A stretch of DNA of 27,735 nucleotides from Bacteroidales bacterium UBA6408. GTDB taxonomy: Bacteria; Bacteroidota; Bacteroidia; Bacteroidales; UBA932. Location: positions 2,502 through 30,236 of the forward strand of contig DJPQ01000064.1 in the NCBI GenBank assembly GCA_002439805.1, in the 5' to 3' direction. How positions within the stretch are numbered: position 1 is the stretch's first letter; every line of letters starts with the position of its first letter. The position numbers and the translations under genes are program-made. Positions 24,068 to 27,735 of this stretch are shown piece by piece. Below the pieces are notes generated by a model. The model saw only the letters and a program-made list of their open reading frames with translations, searched no databases and was not told the DNA's origin.

Positions 24068-24112
24068 ATACCAAAAGTCTTGACGCCCGTTCATCGGACG
24101 CACCAAAGTCTG

Positions 24113-24120
24113 CAAAATTA
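24113..24120 (-). promoter_or_regulatory. -7 box of the trxB promoter
   Basis: TAATTTTG on the minus strand is a full match to TAnnTTTG. No good TTTG is found at 19-21 bases; that position falls in the left arm of the inverted repeat 24134-24192, so activation or repression there is possible. Confidence 0.45.
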
Positions 24121-24133
24121 GCAAATTTCTCCG

Positions 24134-24192
24134 TATATTCCGTGCCACACCCCCGCTATTCTGTTACAAATCGGTTAAATTCACGGAATATA
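24134..24192. promoter_or_regulatory. 11-bp inverted repeat between trxB and the perR-like gene
   Basis: TATATTCCGTG (24134-24144) and its exact complement CACGGAATATA (24182-24192) are separated by 37 bases. The left arm lies where the trxB -33 box would be and the right arm just upstream of the perR-like promoter, so each arm could serve one promoter. It could be the regulator's operator. Confidence 0.5.
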
Positions 24193-24203
24193 AGGACGAA
24201 AAT

Positions 24204-24235
24204 TTTGCAAAGAAGACTATTTTTCAATAACTTTG
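24204..24235 (+). promoter_or_regulatory. Promoter of the perR-like gene
   Basis: TTTG (24204-24207), exactly 20 bases, TAACTTTG (24228-24235): both boxes match the Bacteroidetes consensus fully. Transcription should start near 24242. Confidence 0.75.
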
Positions 24236-24317
24236 GGATACGAAAGGGTCTGAACAGCCTCAGGCAACACCGATTGCGATGTATGTGCAAAAACAGTATG
24301 GAACTAAAGTAAGATTG

Positions 24318-24764
24318 ATGCAAATGGACAATATCGAGGAGAACACGCAGAATGGTTTCGCCGCAATGCTGAAAAGGAAATCGCTCAAGGCCACGCCGCA
24401 GAGACTTGCGGTGCACAGGGCAATGCAGAAACTGGGACACGCCTCAGCTGACATGGTGGCACAGGAGATAGAAAACGACGCTAACACGAAGATCACAGTC
24501 GCTTCCGTATATAACATTCTTTCGGAGTTCGCGAACCTCGGAATATATCAGCACCGGCTCAGCGCGAACAACAAGATGTTCTTCGACTTCAACACATACG
24601 AGCACGCGCATTTCTACGACATCGAGAACAATACCTTCCGCGACATCTCGGAGGACAAGGTCATCAGCGAGCTGCTTGAAAGGCTCGCAAGAAAGCGGTT
24701 TAAGGGCTATAAGGTGGATTATATAGACATTCAGATCGTCGGTCACCCCACCAAAAAGAGATAG
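24318..24764 (+). CDS. Fur-family regulator, PerR-like
   Basis: A 148-residue metal-dependent DNA-binding regulator. The winged helix includes ATPQRLAVHRAM and the recognition region ITVASVYNILSEFANLG. Residues at the PerR regulatory metal site appear kept: His in GHASAD, Asp in FFDFN, HAH in YEHAHFYD, and Asp in FRDIS. Aspartate at the last position is typical of peroxide-sensing PerR rather than Fur. The protein has no cysteine, so the structural Cys4 zinc site of many family members is absent. I chose ATG 24318 (MQMDNIEEN), with an A-rich region before it; ATG 24279 adds 13 residues unlike the family, and 24324 is also possible. It faces trxB, which suggests oxidative-stress control. Confidence 0.82.
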   Translation: MQMDNIEENTQNGFAAMLKRKSLKATPQRLAVHRAMQKLGHASADMVAQEIENDANTKITVASVYNILSEFANLGIYQHRLSANNKMFFDFNTYEHAHFYDIENNTFRDISEDKVISELLERLARKRFKGYKVDYIDIQIVGHPTKKR

Positions 24765-24778
24765 CGGGGCGAAGAAAA

Positions 24779-24861
24779 AGCGACCTGCTTCGTTGCACGT
24801 GAATTTCAAATCCTCACAACCATAAGGTTGCTCCGGTGTTGAAATCCCCGGTGCGCCTTGC
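24779..24861 (+). repeat. Structured intergenic element, copy B (after the perR-like gene)
   Basis: It lies 14 bases downstream of the perR-like stop, with the same order of parts as copy A at 9299-9387: terminal hairpin AAGC/GCTT (24779-24790), CGTTG, an outer stem (TTTCAA 24804-24809 with TTGAAA 24839-24844), the inner hairpin CAACC-ATAA-GGTTG (24817-24830), and a GTGCGCCTTGC tail. Loops differ from copy A while stems and the tail are kept. Confidence 0.6.
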
Positions 24862-24934
24862 ATCTCATCCTTTTCTTCATCCCCTTTCCCTAAGAAGCCC
24901 TCAAAAATAAATCCCAAATCTGAGGATTGAATCG

Positions 24935-25612
24935 CTATTTGTCCCCAGACTTGTCCTGGTCAAAGGCGGTGGTGAAGGTGAAGCGGGTGGAACTTGTGAT
25001 GTCTATGTTCTTGAGGAAATTCTGAACGGTGAAGCTGATGTAGAAGTTGTCGGACGATTTCTTGTCGTCCGGGGTTTCCTTCGTTATGACGTCGCCGTTG
25101 GCGTCGTGATAGAGGATGAAACGGATTTCATTGGCGTCGCTCGTTTTGTCGAACACAAGTTCAAGGTCATGCACGGTCTCGCTGTCCTTTATTTTCGGGA
25201 CACTGACAAACAGGGTCATATATTGGTTCTCACCATTGGCCGTCCAGATACGCCCGTTCTCGGCGATATAAACGGAATCCCGGCCGAATCCGGCCACGGC
25301 CGCGCTTTCCGACGGCACGCAGTCCTTGACTTTGACTTCACTGTAAGCGTTCAGCTTTATGTCCTGCTTGCCGTCGGCATCAGCTGCGGTCAGAAGGTCG
25401 CAGTTTATGATGAGACGACCACACTTGGCGAAATCGGCGTCTGTGGCATTCTCGACGATGTTATACGTGGTGTTTCCGTCAGCACGGAGATGTGTCTCGT
25501 CAATGACGTCGGCAAACCAGACATAGCCGCTGACACGGTATTCGCTCTTGAGACAGGATGTAAATGACGCGCAGGCAAGCAGCGCCAGCGCAGCAATCTT
25601 GTTGAATTTCAT
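24935..25612 (-). CDS. NigD-like lipoprotein
   Basis: A 225-residue lipoprotein. The signal peptide ends in the lipobox SFTSC (lipidated Cys at about 20). An N-terminal region with DETHLRADGNTTYNIVEN and CGRLIINCDLLTAAD fits the small beta-barrel (OB-like) domain of NigD proteins; the C-terminal part contains VHDLELVFDK and EIRFILYHDANGD, like the second NigD domain. NigD-like proteins are common in Bacteroidetes and their function is not established. The C-terminus is charged (DQDKSGDK). It lies 65 bases after the carboxyltransferase gene on the same strand; no clear promoter is visible between them, so they may be co-transcribed. Confidence 0.6.
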   Translation of the reverse strand: MKFNKIAALALLACASFTSCLKSEYRVSGYVWFADVIDETHLRADGNTTYNIVENATDADFAKCGRLIINCDLLTAADADGKQDIKLNAYSEVKVKDCVPSESAAVAGFGRDSVYIAENGRIWTANGENQYMTLFVSVPKIKDSETVHDLELVFDKTSDANEIRFILYHDANGDVITKETPDDKKSSDNFYISFTVQNFLKNIDITSSTRFTFTTAFDQDKSGDK

Positions 25613-25677
25613 TATGTCGTTCGTTTATATATGTTTCATTGAAAGCCGCCGCATGACACGGACGGCACTGTATCCAT

Positions 25678-27459
25678 TTATATATAAAGGGCCACGATTT
25701 CGTCCTTCTCGACTTTCGCGCCCTGGGCGGCGGTGACTGCAACAATTCTGCCATCCGTCGCCGGAATGACCTCCTCTATGCCGTAATAGGCCTGAACATA
25801 GCCCGCAGCCTCCCCCGCCCTGACCGGAGTTCCTTCCGCAGGAGCCGTCGATTTGTCGTCAACGTCAATCTGCCAGAGCATCTGCCCCTTGACCGGCGAC
25901 CGGAGCGGCTTCGCGTCCGGCCAGCGTTTCAGAAGGGCGTCGATGTCGAACCTAGGCATCGCCACGACAGGTCTGGTCACCACAATCGGAGCTCCCGCCA
26001 CGGCCTTTCTCGACTCAAGTTCCGCCTCGAAGCGCTCCTTGGCCACTCCCGAGCGGTAGTCGCGGTACTGCCTCTCGTGCATGGCAAGTTCAAAGAGTTC
26101 CTCGCTGTCCGGACCATCGTCCCAGCCCTCGTCCGCCATCATACGGCGGAACTTCGGAAGTTCGTCCGGGAAAGCGTCCTGAGGGTTGCCGGTGTAGAAT
26201 TCCAGCCCCTTTGACGAGGCCAGTTCAACGATTTCAGGAGCGAGCGGCCCGGGCAGCCGTCCCATCTTCCCGAGAATCATGTTCCATGTGTCCTTGTCAA
26301 TCGAAGACCAGCGCGGCCTTCCCTTAATGGAGTCGAGAAGGTTCATGAGCGCCGTGTTCTTGACATACTGGCTGAAAGGGGTCACAAGCGGAGGATAACC
26401 CAGCCGAGGCCAGACATATTCGACCTCACGGAAGAGCCTCACCATGAGATTGTCTATGCTCAGCTCCGGCTTCGACTGCGCCCGAAGCGAGTCATTAATC
26501 GCTGTCCGAAAACCCTTCAGGTCTGACATCATCGAACCCATCATCCCGCCCGGAAGCCCGCATCCGACAAGGAGCGAACTCAGACGGGAGTTGTTCGGGT
26601 CTATCCAGTATCCGAGAAAATCGTCTATGAACGACTGCGTGAGCGAACGCACCTCCATATAGGCGTCCATATTCAGGTCCCTGACCGTGAATCCGTCGGC
26701 ACGCAGCATCTCGCGCACCGTTATCACGTCCGGATGCACCTTGCCCCACGAGAGGGGTTCGACGGCCACATCAAGGTAGTCCGCACCGGCACGCGCCACT
26801 TCCAGCATCGAAGCCGGGGAGAAGCCCGGCCCGCTGTGCCCATGATACTGGACAAGAATGTGGGGATATGCCTTCTTTATCTCCCTCGTCAGTTCCGCGA
26901 GGAAAGTCGGCCTTCCGATTCCCGCCATATCCTTGAGACATATTTCGTCAGCCCCATACTCGACGACCTTGCGGACGACGCCCATATAGTATCCGACGGT
27001 GTGGACGGGCGAATGGGTGATGCTAAGGGCGACCTGCGAGACCATTCCCGCCTTCTTGGCATATTCGACGCTGAGCCGGAGGTTACGGTGGTCGTTGAGT
27101 CCGCAGAACGAACGGGATATATCCGTGCCCTGCGCCTTCTTCACCTTATACATCAGCTCGCGCACGTCGGCCGGGACCGGATTCATCCTCAGACCGTTGA
27201 GTCCCCTTTCCAGCATATGGGTCTGAATCCCGGCCTTTCTGAAAGGAGCCGTCCACTCGCGCACCGCCCTGTTCGGATTCTCCCCGAAGAGGAGATTGAC
27301 CTGCTCGAACGCCCCGCCGTTGGTCTCCACGCGGTCGAAACATCCCATTTCGATGATGGGCTGCGCCACCCTCACCAGCTGCTCCGCCTTCGGGACATAT
27401 TTTCCCGACGACTGCCACATATCCCTATAGACAAGGGAGAATTTTATTTCACGCCCCAT
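25678..27459 (-). CDS. Oxaloacetate decarboxylase alpha / pyruvate carboxylase B-like carboxyltransferase
   Basis: A 593-residue protein with a TIM-barrel carboxyltransferase domain (about 1-290). Metal and catalytic residues fit the family: Asp13 in YRDMWQSS, Lys176 in ICLKDMAG, and His206/His208 in YHGHSG. A conserved middle domain follows (to about 460), then a C-terminal biotinyl-like domain from about 520. There the expected AMKM is AYYG: QAYYGIEEV at 556-564 puts Tyr559 where the biotin lysine should be. The protein therefore cannot be biotinylated at the usual site. ATG 27459 (MGREIKFSLV) is preferred since a -7 box at 27503-27510 lies between it and the longer start at 27528. The reaction is uncertain without a biotin carrier; a separate biotin protein may serve it. 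Confidence 0.8.
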   Translation of the reverse strand: MGREIKFSLVYRDMWQSSGKYVPKAEQLVRVAQPIIEMGCFDRVETNGGAFEQVNLLFGENPNRAVREWTAPFRKAGIQTHMLERGLNGLRMNPVPADVRELMYKVKKAQGTDISRSFCGLNDHRNLRLSVEYAKKAGMVSQVALSITHSPVHTVGYYMGVVRKVVEYGADEICLKDMAGIGRPTFLAELTREIKKAYPHILVQYHGHSGPGFSPASMLEVARAGADYLDVAVEPLSWGKVHPDVITVREMLRADGFTVRDLNMDAYMEVRSLTQSFIDDFLGYWIDPNNSRLSSLLVGCGLPGGMMGSMMSDLKGFRTAINDSLRAQSKPELSIDNLMVRLFREVEYVWPRLGYPPLVTPFSQYVKNTALMNLLDSIKGRPRWSSIDKDTWNMILGKMGRLPGPLAPEIVELASSKGLEFYTGNPQDAFPDELPKFRRMMADEGWDDGPDSEELFELAMHERQYRDYRSGVAKERFEAELESRKAVAGAPIVVTRPVVAMPRFDIDALLKRWPDAKPLRSPVKGQMLWQIDVDDKSTAPAEGTPVRAGEAAGYVQAYYGIEEVIPATDGRIVAVTAAQGAKVEKDEIVALYI

Positions 27460-27502
27460 AACCGTTGATTTTGAGGTATTCCGCATAGGGAATCCGTGTT
27501 TC

Positions 27503-27510
27503 CAAAAATA
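27503..27510 (-). promoter_or_regulatory. -7 box before the carboxyltransferase gene
   Basis: TATTTTTG on the minus strand matches TAnnTTTG; a second identical box is at 27517-27524. Neither has a TTTG at the right distance. The region is shared with the divergent tRNA-His promoter. Confidence 0.35.
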
Positions 27511-27532
27511 ATCATACAAAAATAACATTTTT

Positions 27533-27563
27533 TTTGCATAACGGCGGAATTTGTCTATCTTTG
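27533..27563 (+). promoter_or_regulatory. tRNA-His promoter
   Basis: TTTG (27533-27536), 19 bases, TATCTTTG (27556-27563): a full match to the Bacteroidetes housekeeping promoter, 17 bases before the tRNA. Confidence 0.85.
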
Positions 27564-27580
27564 CAGTCCCAAAAGAACAC

Positions 27581-27655
27581 GGTGCCCGTAGTTCAGTTGG
27601 TTAGAGCGTCAGATTGTGGTTCTGAATGTCGTCGGTTCGAATCCGACCGGGCACC
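27581..27655 (+). tRNA. tRNA-His (anticodon GTG)
   Basis: The sequence folds into a full cloverleaf: acceptor GTGCCCG with CGGGCAC, D stem GTTC/GAGC, anticodon stem TCAGA/TCTGA around TTGTGGT (anticodon GTG), and T stem GTCGG/CCGAC around TTCGAAT. The extra G at 27581 pairs with C at 27655, the G-1 that marks tRNA-His. The 3' CCA is not encoded (CCT follows), so it must be added. Confidence 0.97.
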
Positions 27656-27667
27656 CTCTCAATTAAG

Positions 27668-27697
27668 AAAAAAGACCGGATTACTCCGGCCTTTTTT
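27668..27697. terminator. Bidirectional intrinsic terminator after tRNA-His
   Basis: AAAAAAG-a-CCGG, a 6-base loop, CCGG-c-CTTTTTT: an A tract, a GC stem with one mismatch and a T tract, so it can end transcription from both sides. It begins 12 bases after the tRNA. Confidence 0.9.
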
Positions 27698-27712
27698 CTT
27701 ACCCCCTCCCGT

Positions 27713-27729
27713 CCCCCTGCATCAGGGGG
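27713..27729. repeat. GC-rich perfect hairpin at the right edge
   Basis: CCCCCTG-CAT-CAGGGGG, 7-bp arms with a 3-base loop. No T tract is visible before the window ends, so I cannot say whether it is part of a terminator or of an intergenic repeat. Confidence 0.5.
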
Positions 27730-27735
27730 AAGTCG

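Overview
The window looks like chromosomal DNA from a Bacteroidota bacterium, probably of the order Bacteroidales; I cannot name the genus. The evidence is the Bacteroidetes-type promoter (TTTG, about 20 bases, then TAnnTTTG) in front of several genes, scarce Shine-Dalgarno sites, a Bacteroidetes-type omega subunit (RpoZ), a NigD-like lipoprotein, and the gene order nadK-uppS-bamA-ompH with pdxJ divergent. Almost all of it is core housekeeping sequence. I see no prophage, insertion sequence, CRISPR array, integron or plasmid backbone.

Layout. 1-1439 (-): DASS/SLC13 anion:sodium symporter, cut by the left edge. 1691-6755 (-): methionine branch block metX, thrA (aspartate kinase-homoserine dehydrogenase fusion), metY, ended by a clear intrinsic terminator. 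7037-7771 (+): TauE/SafE permease, divergent from metX. 7773-9110 (-): glutamate dehydrogenase. 9402-14372 (-): nadK, uppS, bamA, ompH/skp. 14647-15360 (+): pdxJ. 15522-19160 (+): envelope cluster of a membrane-anchored Skp-like protein, a GT4 glycosyltransferase and a LysM plus ligand-binding fusion protein. 19274-20161 (+): HTH-Fic protein with an unusual promoter. 20174-24067 (-): trxB, bamD, rpoZ, recN. 24318-24764 (+): PerR-like regulator divergent from trxB. 24935-25612 (-): NigD-like lipoprotein. 25678-27459 (-): oxaloacetate decarboxylase alpha/pyruvate carboxylase B-like protein lacking the biotin lysine. 27581-27655 (+): tRNA-His with an almost ideal promoter and terminator.

How the parts relate. 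MetX, ThrA and MetY form a path from aspartate to homocysteine, and a sulfite/sulfonate-type exporter faces them. BamA, BamD and two Skp-like proteins belong to outer-membrane protein assembly, and UppS supplies the lipid carrier for cell-wall and surface glycans. A PerR-like regulator facing thioredoxin reductase suggests redox control.

The most interesting material is non-coding. (1) Four exact copies of TATCGGC/GCCGATA surround the promoter of the HTH-Fic gene, and a perfect 10-bp inverted repeat sits between its -33 and -7 boxes, which suggests autoregulation. (2) Two diverged copies of one structured element lie directly after the stop codons of ompH and the perR-like gene. (3) A 37-bp perfect direct repeat with an internal hairpin lies between nadK and pdxJ. 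(4) Terminator-like hairpins sit in the leaders of metX and gdhA. (5) A perfect 11-bp inverted repeat lies between trxB and the perR-like gene. No complete new multi-gene system is evident.
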